Below, in pieces: positions 45,996 to 55,189 of a stretch of DNA of 64,000 nt (positions within the stretch are counted from its first letter, which is position 1; the number at the start of each line of letters is the position of its first letter). The notes beneath the pieces are model-generated. The model saw nothing but the letters and a program-made list of their open reading frames with translations, ran no database searches and was not told the origin of the DNA. Origin of the DNA: Bacteroidales bacterium (lineage in GTDB: Bacteria; Bacteroidota; Bacteroidia; Bacteroidales; UBA932). The DNA lies in contig JAEETP010000004.1 of assembly GCA_016290415.1 (NCBI GenBank), forward strand, positions 1 to 64,000, written 5' to 3'. Position numbers and translations under genes: made by a program.

Positions 45996-46736
45996 CTACT
46001 GCTGCATATTGTGGTATACGTTCTGCACGTCATCGTCCTCTTCAATCTTCTCCAGAAGCTTCTCTACAGCTGCCTGATCGTCGGGCGAAAGCTGCTTGAG
46101 ATCGGTGTTGGGGAAGCGGTCGAACTTGGCGGACATAATCTCGTAGCCGTTGCTCTCGAGATACTGCTGAATCTTGTTCATCGCAGTGAACTCGCCGTAT
46201 ATCATAATCACCTTGGGATCGTCTTCATCTTCGCCGGTACCGTCGCGGAAAACCTCTTCTGCACCGTAGTCGATAAGCTCCAGCTCCAGCATCTCAAGAT
46301 CGATGTCGTCGCGGTCCTTCACTGTGAAGACGCTCTTGCGGTCAAACATAAACTCCACGCTGCCGCTGGTGCCCAGGTTGCCGCCGAACTTGTTGAAGTA
46401 GCTGCGGATGTTGGCCACGGTGCGGTTGGTGTTGTCGGTGGCAGTCTCTACCAGGATGGCGATGCCGTGAGGGCCGTATCCTTCGTAAAGAACCTCCTTG
46501 TAATCGCCCTGGTCCTTGTCGGTGGCACGCTTGATGGCGCGCTCCACATTCTCCTTGGGCATATTCTCGCTGCGGGCCTCCTGCAGCAGCGCACGCAGAC
46601 GGGGGTTGCCGGTGACATCGGCGCCGCCCTGCTTCACTGCGATGGTGATTTCCTTACCGATTTTGGTAAAGGTCTTGGCCATATGGCCCCAGCGCTTGAA
46701 CTTGCGCTCTTTGCGGAATTCAAATGCTCTTCCCAT
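45996..46736 (-). CDS. YebC/PmpR-family DNA-binding regulatory protein
   Basis: MGRAFEFRKERKFKRWGHMAKTFTKIGKEI; NIRSYFNKFGGNLGTSGSVEFMFDRK. Confidence 0.93.
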   Translation of the reverse strand: MGRAFEFRKERKFKRWGHMAKTFTKIGKEITIAVKQGGADVTGNPRLRALLQEARSENMPKENVERAIKRATDKDQGDYKEVLYEGYGPHGIAILVETATDNTNRTVANIRSYFNKFGGNLGTSGSVEFMFDRKSVFTVKDRDDIDLEMLELELIDYGAEEVFRDGTGEDEDDPKVIMIYGEFTAMNKIQQYLESNGYEIMSAKFDRFPNTDLKQLSPDDQAAVEKLLEKIEEDDDVQNVYHNMQQ

Positions 46737-46741
46737 AGATA

Positions 46742-47425
46742 CTAGTTTTCTGCGTTTTCGAGACGGGAGATATACTTGTCAACCTCCATAGCTTCTACTG
46801 TGGTAGGATATTTCACCTTGATGTCATTGTAGAAACCCAGGGCTTCGTCTTTGCGGCCCAGAAGCTCGGCTGCGAGGCCGGCCTTGAGCAGGTAAGCTGC
46901 GGTGAACACGCTGCTGTTGGTCTTGATGGCAGACTTGTATGATGCAAGTGCATTCTCCATCTGGTCCAGACCGGCATAAGCGTCTCCCAGGCAGCTGAGT
47001 GCGCGTGCCTTGAGGATAGGATCCTTGCCATTGTATTTCTTCAGGTACTCTACAGCCTCTGCATAGTTCTTGAGCTGCAGCTGGCAGATGCCGGCGTCAA
47101 AATAAACGCCCTGACCTGCCTTCTTGCCGTACTGGCTGATAACGTCGGCAAAACCAAGCACGTTGCCGTCGCCGTTAAGAGCCTGCTCGTACTGCTCCAT
47201 CTGGAAATAACGCTCTGCGCCTGCTGCGGCGGCCCTTGCCTCTTGCTGTGCGGGTTTGAGCACCCAGCGGTTGAGCGCCAAAAGTGCGCATACAGCGATG
47301 AGGATGATGAGCAGGATGGTGCTGAGCAGATTGCCGTTCTTCTTCAAAAACAACTCAAGTCCCGAAACAGCTTCGCCCACGGCCTGCTGATTCTCGGGTT
47401 TGTTGTTGACTTTCTTTGTTGCCAT
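46742..47425 (-). CDS. TPR-repeat membrane-anchored protein
   Basis: Single TM then tetratricopeptide-like repeats (YFDAGICQLQLKNYAEAVEYLKKY...). Confidence 0.8.
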   Translation of the reverse strand: MATKKVNNKPENQQAVGEAVSGLELFLKKNGNLLSTILLIILIAVCALLALNRWVLKPAQQEARAAAAGAERYFQMEQYEQALNGDGNVLGFADVISQYGKKAGQGVYFDAGICQLQLKNYAEAVEYLKKYNGKDPILKARALSCLGDAYAGLDQMENALASYKSAIKTNSSVFTAAYLLKAGLAAELLGRKDEALGFYNDIKVKYPTTVEAMEVDKYISRLENAEN

Positions 47426-47518
47426 TATGTTTAGATTTTAAAATTTGCGGATTTTAAAGCGTGCAAAATTATAATAAAAATGCGAAACCACAATAATTAT
47501 TTGTACTTTTGAGGCGCT

Positions 47519-48613
47519 ATGTACCTGAAGAAAATCAACATACAGAATTTCAAGAATATTGCCCGCGCAAGCATAGAGTTTTCCCCGGCGCTGAACTGCA
47601 TAAGCGGCGACAACGGCGAGGGCAAGACCAACCTGTTGGACGCAATATTCTATCTCTCAATGACCAAGAGCTACTTCAGGCAAAGCGAGCAGTACACCCG
47701 CACCATAGGGGAGAAGACAATGGTGCTGAGCGGCGAATACATTGCCGGCGACGGCACCGAGTCCCTGGTGGCGGTGATGCTGGACGGCGAAGAGAAGCAG
47801 GTGCGCCTGAACAAGAAAAACTACACCAAATTCTCCGACCATATAGGGCAATACCCCATAGTGATGATTTCTCCCTCCGACACCTCGCTTATAAACGAAA
47901 GTGCCGAGGCCCGGCGGCGTTTTATGAATATGATGCTCTCCCAGACCGACCGGGAGTATATGCGCGCCCTGCAGAGCTACAACAAGCTGCTGCTCTACCG
48001 CAACCGGCTGTTCAAAGAAGACAATGTAAACGCCGACCTGCTGGACACCATCACCATAAAAATGGCCCCTTTTGCCACTTATATATATGAAAAGCGCAAG
48101 GCTTTGTGCGAAGGGCTGCAAGAGCTGGCGGCGGAGTATTACCGGCGCCTGTCAGACGGCAAGGAGGCCATCTCGCTGGGCTATCAGTCAGACCTGCAGA
48201 AGGCGACTCTTGAAGAGCTGATGGCCCGCAATCTGGAGCGCGACCGCATCTTGAAATTCACCGGCTCCGGCCCTCAGCGGGACGATATCATCTTCAAGAT
48301 GAACGACTGTCCCATAAAGAGTTGCGGCAGCCAGGGCCAGCAGAAAACCTTTGTCCTGGCGGTCAAGCTGGCGCAGTTTGTGATGATGCGCCGCCACTAC
48401 GGCTTTGCCCCGATACTGCTGCTGGACGATGTGTTTGACAAGCTGGACAGCGGCAGGGTGGAGTTCTTGCTTAAGACTGTTGCCAGCGAAGACTTTGGCC
48501 AGATATTCGTGACCGACTGCAACAAGGTCCGCCTGAAAAGCATAGTGGCCGGGATGGATGTTGACTCCCGGATGTTCACCGTGAAAAATGGCGTTTTTGC
48601 CGCCGACAACTAG
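47519..48613 (+). CDS. recF: DNA replication/repair protein RecF
   Basis: IQNFKNIARASIEFSPALNCISGDNGEGKTNLLDAIFYLS; ILLLDDVFDKLD. Confidence 0.93.
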   Translation: MYLKKINIQNFKNIARASIEFSPALNCISGDNGEGKTNLLDAIFYLSMTKSYFRQSEQYTRTIGEKTMVLSGEYIAGDGTESLVAVMLDGEEKQVRLNKKNYTKFSDHIGQYPIVMISPSDTSLINESAEARRRFMNMMLSQTDREYMRALQSYNKLLLYRNRLFKEDNVNADLLDTITIKMAPFATYIYEKRKALCEGLQELAAEYYRRLSDGKEAISLGYQSDLQKATLEELMARNLERDRILKFTGSGPQRDDIIFKMNDCPIKSCGSQGQQKTFVLAVKLAQFVMMRRHYGFAPILLLDDVFDKLDSGRVEFLLKTVASEDFGQIFVTDCNKVRLKSIVAGMDVDSRMFTVKNGVFAADN

Positions 48614-48616
48614 TCT

Positions 48617-48907
48617 ATGGACCGCAAGAAATCAGCCACTATAGGAGAAGTGCTGGAGCGCTACCTGGCCGACAGTCCTTTGGCCGACGGGTTGCGCTTT
48701 TCCCGCGTGTGCCAGGCCTGGAACGATGTCGTGGGGCCTTCTGTAGCCTCTATGAGCTCCGGCCAGAAGTTCTCTGCCGGCGTGTTCACCGTGCGCCTGG
48801 GCAGCAGCGTGCTGCGTATGCAGCTCCAGATGAGTGTAGAGGACATCCGCGCCCGTATGAACAAGATCCTGGGCGACAGAACCGTGCAGAAAATCAATCT
48901 CAGATAA
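48617..48907 (+). CDS. DUF721 (DciA-like) protein
   Basis: Small ORF directly after recF; AWNDVVGPSVASMSSGQKFSAGVFTVRLGSSVLRMQL. Confidence 0.8.
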   Translation: MDRKKSATIGEVLERYLADSPLADGLRFSRVCQAWNDVVGPSVASMSSGQKFSAGVFTVRLGSSVLRMQLQMSVEDIRARMNKILGDRTVQKINLR

Positions 48908-49875
48908 TGCTTCATAAAATAGTTATAGACGCCGCGGTGCCCTACATCAAGGGCGTGTTTGAGCCGTATTTCCAGCAGGTGGAATATGTCCCCGGCGCAG
49001 CCATCGATGCCGATATGGCCAGGGATGCCGACGCCCTGGTGATCCGCACCCGCACCAAGTGCAACGCCGCCCTGCTGGAAGGCTCGGCCGTGAAAGTGAT
49101 CGCCACCGCCACTATTGGCCTGGACCACATCGATACCGATTGGTGCAAAGAACACGGCATAGCCGCCTTCAATGCCCCCGGCTGCAATGCCGACGGCGTG
49201 ATGGAATATGTCTTTGCGGCGCTTAACGTATTTGCCAGGAAAATGCCCCTGGAAGGCGCCACGCTGGGCGTGATTGGGGTAGGGCAGGTTGGCCACAGGG
49301 TGGCCGATATGGGCCGAAAACGCGGCTTCCGGGTGCTGGAAAATGACCCTCCGCTGCAGGCGGCCGGCACATCCAGGCAACTGGTGGACCTGGACACCCT
49401 GCTTCGCGAGAGCGATATAGTAACCATCCATATCCCGCTTTGGGCAGAAAACCGCGACTTTGCAAACGCCGCATTCTTTGAAAAGATGAAGCCCGGCGCC
49501 ATATTCATCAACGCCTCCCGCGGCGGCATAGTGGACGAAGCAGCCCTGCTGGCGCACCGCGACAAACTCTCCGCCCTGGCCATAGACGTCTGGAAAGGCG
49601 AGCCCAATATAAATCCGGCGCTGCTGGCCGCCGCCGACATCGCAACTCCGCACATTGCCGGCTACACGATTGTGGGCAAGATAAACGGCACTGTCGCTTC
49701 CGTTCGCAACGTGGCCCGCACTCTGGGCATAAAAGAGCTGGAAAACTTCTCGATACAACATAGTTACAAACCTTATAACATAGAAGGTTATGACATCTTG
49801 GCCGACGATGCAGCACTGCGCGCCGACCCCTCTGCCTTCGAGAGCCTTCGCAACCACTACAATCTGCGCGGATAG
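48907..49875 (+). CDS. pdxB: 4-phosphoerythronate dehydrogenase
   Basis: KVIATATIGLDHIDTDWCKEHGIAAFNAPGCNADGV; GVIGVGQVGHRVADMG. Confidence 0.88.
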   Translation: MLHKIVIDAAVPYIKGVFEPYFQQVEYVPGAAIDADMARDADALVIRTRTKCNAALLEGSAVKVIATATIGLDHIDTDWCKEHGIAAFNAPGCNADGVMEYVFAALNVFARKMPLEGATLGVIGVGQVGHRVADMGRKRGFRVLENDPPLQAAGTSRQLVDLDTLLRESDIVTIHIPLWAENRDFANAAFFEKMKPGAIFINASRGGIVDEAALLAHRDKLSALAIDVWKGEPNINPALLAAADIATPHIAGYTIVGKINGTVASVRNVARTLGIKELENFSIQHSYKPYNIEGYDILADDAALRADPSAFESLRNHYNLRG

Positions 49876-49927
49876 TGTAATATGATTTTTTGATTATCTT
49901 CGCAGGTTGATTATACCCTTCACAGCG

Positions 49928-51088
49928 ATGATTACCAATAAGGCCATAGAGGCTTTCAGGCAGATAGAGACTCCGTTTTATTATTACGATATGGCGCTGC
50001 TGCAGCAGACACTGCAGGAGTGCAGCAAGCAGGCCGGTCTATACGGCTTCCAGGTGCACTATGCCATAAAGGCCAACGACGACCCCCGCATACTGGCTAT
50101 GGTGCGTGATTACGGCTTTGGCGTGGACTGCGTCAGCGGCGGCGAAGTGAAACTGGCCCTTGATGCCGGCTTCGCCGCAGAGAAGATAGTTTTTGCCGGC
50201 GTAGGCAAAACCGACCGCGAAATCAACCTTGCGCTGGATGCCGGCATCGGCTGCTTCAACGTGGAGTCCATCCCCGAGCTGGAGGTCATCGATGCCCTGG
50301 CCCGCGCCAAGGGCGTGCAGGCCCCCGTCTGCATCCGTGTGAATCCCGACATAGACGCCCACACCCACCGCTACATCACCACCGGCCTTGAAGAGAACAA
50401 GTTCGGCATCAGCGCCTGGGCCTTTGACGAGCTGGTGGCCGCCCTGCGCGCCGCAACCAACATCGCCTTCAAGGGCCTGCACTTGCACATCGGCTCGCAA
50501 ATCACCATTATGGAGCCGTTTAAGCTGGAGTGCAAGCGTGCGCTGGAAATCGTGGCCAAGTTCCGCGAAGCGGGCTTCGAAGTCACCGACCTGAATCTGG
50601 GAGGCGGCCTGGGCGTGGACTACGACTACCCGTCGCTGAATCCCGTGGCGCCTTTCGAGGCCTGGTTCGGCACTGTGGCAGAAAACCTGCCCGTTGGCCA
50701 CGGTCAGACAGTGCACTTTGAACCCGGACGCGCCCTGGTGGCCCAGTGCGGCCACCTGATTTCCCGCGCGGTGTTTGTAAAGAAGGGCAAAGAACGCAAG
50801 TTCGTGATACTTGACGCCGGTATGAACGACCTCATAAGGCCGGCCCTCTACGGCGCAAGGCACTATGTAGAGAACCTCACGTCCCGCGGCGGAAAGCTCC
50901 GCTACGACGTCGTGGGACCCATCTGCGAGAGCTCCGACACCTGGGGAGAAGGGCTGCTGCTGCCCGCCACCAGCCGCGGCGACCTGTTTGCCATATGCAC
51001 CGCCGGCGCCTATGGTCAGGTTATGAGCATGCGCTACAACCAGCGCCCCTTTGCCAAGGCATATTATTCTGATGAAATATTGAAATAA
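49928..51088 (+). CDS. lysA: Diaminopimelate decarboxylase
   Basis: FQVHYAIKANDDPRIL; FNVESIPELEVI; LHLHIGSQI; GPICESSDTWGEG. Confidence 0.9.
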   Translation: MITNKAIEAFRQIETPFYYYDMALLQQTLQECSKQAGLYGFQVHYAIKANDDPRILAMVRDYGFGVDCVSGGEVKLALDAGFAAEKIVFAGVGKTDREINLALDAGIGCFNVESIPELEVIDALARAKGVQAPVCIRVNPDIDAHTHRYITTGLEENKFGISAWAFDELVAALRAATNIAFKGLHLHIGSQITIMEPFKLECKRALEIVAKFREAGFEVTDLNLGGGLGVDYDYPSLNPVAPFEAWFGTVAENLPVGHGQTVHFEPGRALVAQCGHLISRAVFVKKGKERKFVILDAGMNDLIRPALYGARHYVENLTSRGGKLRYDVVGPICESSDTWGEGLLLPATSRGDLFAICTAGAYGQVMSMRYNQRPFAKAYYSDEILK

Positions 51089-51091
51089 GAT

Positions 51092-52417
51092 ATGTTTGAG
51101 AACTTAACAGACAGATTAGAGAGATCGTTTAAACTTATAAAAGGCCAGGGCCGCATCACCGAAGTCAACATCTCGGAGACCCTGAAAGAAGTGCGCCGCG
51201 CCCTGCTGGACGCCGACGTCAGCTACAAAACCGCAAAAACATTCTGCGACACCGTAAAGCAGAAAGCAATAGGCCAGAACATCCTGATTGCCGTAAAGCC
51301 CGAGCAGATGATGGTCAAGATCGTTCACGACGAACTTGCCGAGCTTATGGGCAGCGAGCATTCCGAGATCAACGTCAAGGGCAACCCCGGCACTGTGCTG
51401 GTGGCCGGCCTCAACGGTTCCGGTAAAACCACCTTCACCGGCAAGCTGGCCCTCTGGCTCAAGAGCAAGAAGGGTATGAAAGTGCTGGTGGCCGCGTGCG
51501 ACACCTTCCGCCCCGCCGCCATAGAACAGTTAAAGACCCTCTGCGGCCAGGTCCAGGTGGAATGTTACAGCGAAGACGGCGTCAAAGACCCCATCCAGAT
51601 AGCCCAGAACGCCATTTCCAAGGCCCGCCGCGAAGGCTACAGCGTGGTGGTTATAGATACCGCCGGCCGCCTGGCAGTGGATGAAGAGCTGATGAACGAA
51701 ATCTCTGCCCTGCACCAGGCCGTGAAGCCCACCGAGACACTGTTCGTGGTGGATGCGATGACCGGTCAGGACGCTGTGGAAACCGCCAAGGCCTTCAACG
51801 ACCGCCTGAACTTTGACGGAGTGGTCCTCACCAAGATGGACGGCGACACCCGCGGCGGTGCTGCCCTCTCTATCAAGGCGGTGGTGGACAAACCCATCAA
51901 ATTCATCTCCAACGGAGAGAAGATGGAGGCGCTGGACATATTCTACCCCAAGCGCATCGCCGACCGAATCCTGGGTATGGGCGACGTCGTTTCCCTGGTA
52001 GAAAAGGCTCAGGAGCAGTACGACGAAGAGGAGGCCCGCAAGCTGCATAAGAAACTGGCCAAGAACCAGTTCACCCTCTGGGACTTCTACGGTCAGATAC
52101 AGCAGATAAAGAAGATGGGCAACATCAAGGACCTGGCGTCTATGCTGCCCGGCGTGGGCAAGGCCCTCAAAGACGTGGACATAGACAACGACAGCTTCAA
52201 GAGCATAGAGGCTATGATTCTCTCTATGACGCCCTACGAGCGTGAGAATCCCGACCAGATCAACGGCAGCCGCCGCAAGCGCATAGCAGCGGGCAGCGGT
52301 GTCACCGTGGTGGATGTCAACCGCCTGCTGAAGCAGTTCGAAGGCACCCGCCGCGTTATGAAAAACTTTGCCGGAGGCAGCAACATCGCCGGCAGTATGA
52401 TGAGAAAACGCAGATAA
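51092..52417 (+). CDS. ffh: Signal recognition particle protein
   Basis: GLNGSGKTTFTGKLALWLK; DTAGRLAVDEELMNE; C-terminal M-domain. Confidence 0.95.
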   Translation: MFENLTDRLERSFKLIKGQGRITEVNISETLKEVRRALLDADVSYKTAKTFCDTVKQKAIGQNILIAVKPEQMMVKIVHDELAELMGSEHSEINVKGNPGTVLVAGLNGSGKTTFTGKLALWLKSKKGMKVLVAACDTFRPAAIEQLKTLCGQVQVECYSEDGVKDPIQIAQNAISKARREGYSVVVIDTAGRLAVDEELMNEISALHQAVKPTETLFVVDAMTGQDAVETAKAFNDRLNFDGVVLTKMDGDTRGGAALSIKAVVDKPIKFISNGEKMEALDIFYPKRIADRILGMGDVVSLVEKAQEQYDEEEARKLHKKLAKNQFTLWDFYGQIQQIKKMGNIKDLASMLPGVGKALKDVDIDNDSFKSIEAMILSMTPYERENPDQINGSRRKRIAAGSGVTVVDVNRLLKQFEGTRRVMKNFAGGSNIAGSMMRKRR

Positions 52418-52420
52418 ACT

Positions 52421-53296
52421 ATGATACTTTTAGACGGAAAAGCCACTGCCGCCGCCATCAAGGCGCAGATTGCGGCAGAAGTTGAACAGATGGTCGCATC
52501 CGGGCGCAAGCGTCCGCACCTGACCGCCATCCTGGTGGGCGAAGACGGCGCCAGCAAGACCTACGTGGCCAATAAAGAGAAGGCCTGCGCGGCCGCCGGA
52601 TTTACCTCCGAAGTGGTGAGAATGCCCGCAGACACCACCGAAGAGCGCCTTCTGCAAGAGGTGGCCCGCCTTAACGCCGACCCCGACGTGGACGGCTTCA
52701 TAGTGCAGCTGCCGCTCCCCAAACATATCAACGAGAGCCGCGTGATAGAGGCCATTGACCCCCGCAAAGATGTGGACGGTTTCCATCCCGAAAACGTGGG
52801 CCGGATGGTGCTCGGGTTGGACAGTTTCGTTTCTGCAACTCCCTATGGCATAGTGGCTTTGCTGGATCATTACGGCATTGAGACCAAGGGCAAGCACTGC
52901 GTGGTGCTGGGCCGCAGCAACATAGTGGGCCGCCCCATTGCCAATTTGCTTAGCCAGAAAGCGCAGCCGGGCGACTGCACGGTGACCATCTGCCACAGCC
53001 GCACCAAAGACATCGCCGCCTACACCCGCGAGGCCGACATCATAATCGCCGCGCTGGGCGTGCCCGAATTCCTGAAGGGCGATATGGTGAAGGATGGCGT
53101 AGTGGTTGTGGACGTGGGCATTACCCGCGTGGCCGACAGTTCCGAGAAGGGGTATCACCTGGTGGGTGACGTCGCCTTTGATGAAGTTGCCCCCAAGGCA
53201 TCTTACATCACTCCCGTCCCCGGCGGCGTGGGTCCTATGACCATCGTGTCGCTCCTAAAGAATACTTTGAAGGCCGCGTCCTCCGCTGCGCGTTAA
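52421..53296 (+). CDS. folD: Bifunctional methylenetetrahydrofolate dehydrogenase/cyclohydrolase
   Basis: [43 protein letters not shown]. Confidence 0.95.
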   Translation: MILLDGKATAAAIKAQIAAEVEQMVASGRKRPHLTAILVGEDGASKTYVANKEKACAAAGFTSEVVRMPADTTEERLLQEVARLNADPDVDGFIVQLPLPKHINESRVIEAIDPRKDVDGFHPENVGRMVLGLDSFVSATPYGIVALLDHYGIETKGKHCVVLGRSNIVGRPIANLLSQKAQPGDCTVTICHSRTKDIAAYTREADIIIAALGVPEFLKGDMVKDGVVVVDVGITRVADSSEKGYHLVGDVAFDEVAPKASYITPVPGGVGPMTIVSLLKNTLKAASSAAR

Positions 53297-53386
53297 AAAC
53301 AAGCTTTGCTCCGGGCCAGTCGGCTCGTCGCGCCTGTTCCCTACGCAAACTTGTTTTTCCGCTTGCTCCGGAAGCGGCGTCTCGGA

Positions 53387-54187
53387 TTAATCGTAGACTT
53401 CTATGGGGCAGTAATGACCGCCACGCTCGTTTTCGGGCGGTAGCGTCATATAATCACCGAACATCTTCTCCAGATACCTGTCCGGATGCGCGGGCCCGGA
53501 GAACATCTTCCCTTCGAACTCAATATCCTTGCACGGGAAAATATCACTTATGCACCTTGGCGAGGGGAAGTGGGTATAGTAGCGGCTCATAACATCGCTT
53601 TTAATGATAGCCGCGTGCAGACGCGCTATGCTGGTCATAAGCCATACGAACGGCCACAGGATATATGCCGCCGCCTTTACCAGAACCCGCCGCAGAGCAG
53701 ATTTATACGCCACTTTGCCGTAGTTATGCATCTCGCGTGAAACCCGGCGATAGAAAAAGCAGATAAACTTCTTGACTCTCATAGAGGGGACTCGCTCTAC
53801 CAGAATTACATCCAGAAAAAGCCCCCGGTACTTCTGGCATCGCGATTCGGGCTGGTCAAAGAGCGAGTGAAGGTCGCGGATGCGGGGCGACATCTCAAAA
53901 TGATTGGGGTCGGTGGTCCAGTCCTGATAGGCCAGATCGGGCGGGAGAGAGGCCAATGCAGCGGCCTTGAATCGCTTGTAATCCTTCTTGAGGATGCAGA
54001 TGTCCATATCGTCGTCCCAGGGGATAAAGCCTTTGTGACGTACGGCCCCGAGAAGGGTACCGGCATCCAGCCAGTAATCTATGCCCTCGCGGCGGCATAT
54101 CTTGTCCACCTCCTCCAGGATGTGGAGCATCCTGAGCTGCGCCTTGCGCAGGGTAGAACCTTCTGGGTTATACTGATTCATTGGCAT
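53387..54187 (-). CDS. LicD-family phosphotransferase
   Basis: EEVDKICRREGIDYWLDAGTLLGAVRHKGFIPWDDDMDICI. Confidence 0.92.
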   Translation of the reverse strand: MPMNQYNPEGSTLRKAQLRMLHILEEVDKICRREGIDYWLDAGTLLGAVRHKGFIPWDDDMDICILKKDYKRFKAAALASLPPDLAYQDWTTDPNHFEMSPRIRDLHSLFDQPESRCQKYRGLFLDVILVERVPSMRVKKFICFFYRRVSREMHNYGKVAYKSALRRVLVKAAAYILWPFVWLMTSIARLHAAIIKSDVMSRYYTHFPSPRCISDIFPCKDIEFEGKMFSGPAHPDRYLEKMFGDYMTLPPENERGGHYCPIEVYD

Positions 54188-55187
54188 TGGTGTTCAATAG
54201 TCCCATTCCCCAGTTATAGACAGTGTCAATCGTGGGGGCATTAATTGAATACTTGTCGTTCAGGAGCTTGATGTAGTGCAGCCCGCAGGGGAAATCTTCT
54301 GTGAAATATCTGCTCTGAAAGTCGGGAATCCAAGTGCCGTCGGCGGTCTGCTTCATAGGCGAGAGAATGTCCCTGAAGGCGGTAATGCTCTGCAACTTGC
54401 GTGTCAAAGAGGACGCATCCCGCGACTGATAATAGTCCAGCAGGGTGGGGATATGCTCCCTTGAAACATTCAGCTTATCCAGCAGCAGAGACAGCTCGCT
54501 ATCCATTGCCATAATAATGCGCGAAGCCTCTAGTGTCCATTCCCGGTAGAAGTAAACGTTATGATCCCAAGCGCCTTTGCTGCCGGGGCCGAACATAGAA
54601 TACAGCCTTCCGGTGTGGAGTATGGGGTTGCTGTTGCTGATGGCTGCCTCCAGATAGCTGTCCAGAAGGGTCGTGGGCGTATCCCACAGGCGCTCGAACA
54701 CAAGCCTTAGACCCTCCGGGTCATTGATATTCACTGTTGCCAGTGCCAGTTGCTTTTTGTACCCCAGAAGAAGTGCCGAATGTCCATATTGCTCTGTACG
54801 GGCAATGAAAGGCACCCTCTGGAAACCGAACAGTGGCTGGCCGGGCAAAATCTCCATAGCCTCAAAGAAAAAGCCGGAACTGGATACGATGGAGCCCACG
54901 GGCGTGTTGCCCACAAAAGGCTTGATCTTTTCCAGTGTCGGCCTTATAGCAAAGCCCGGCAGGCACAGCAGCACCAGGTCCGAGCCGGGGATCACCTCTT
55001 GGGCAGAAGAACTGACCCTATCAAGACGGCCGCGGTATTGCTTCCCGTCCGGGTCGGTGGCAACAACCTCACCGGCCCAGAGGTCCGGTTTGCGGGAGAG
55101 CAGACTCACGCTCACACCTTCGCGCGAAGGGAGAACCGCCGCGCAAACGTGCCCCAGGGAACCGCTGCCGCAAATGCAAACCTTCAT
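54168..55187 (-). CDS. Octopine/nopaline-dehydrogenase-like NAD(P)-binding protein
   Basis: N-terminal Rossmann motif KVCICGSGSLGHVCAAVL; central SNSNPILHTGRLYSMFG. Confidence 0.75.
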   Translation of the reverse strand: MKVCICGSGSLGHVCAAVLPSREGVSVSLLSRKPDLWAGEVVATDPDGKQYRGRLDRVSSSAQEVIPGSDLVLLCLPGFAIRPTLEKIKPFVGNTPVGSIVSSSGFFFEAMEILPGQPLFGFQRVPFIARTEQYGHSALLLGYKKQLALATVNINDPEGLRLVFERLWDTPTTLLDSYLEAAISNSNPILHTGRLYSMFGPGSKGAWDHNVYFYREWTLEASRIIMAMDSELSLLLDKLNVSREHIPTLLDYYQSRDASSLTRKLQSITAFRDILSPMKQTADGTWIPDFQSRYFTEDFPCGLHYIKLLNDKYSINAPTIDTVYNWGMGLLNTNANESV

Positions 55188-55189
55188 AA

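Noticed and set aside
48661-49857. 398-aa minus-strand ORF
   Set aside because: Antisense to DUF721 and pdxB
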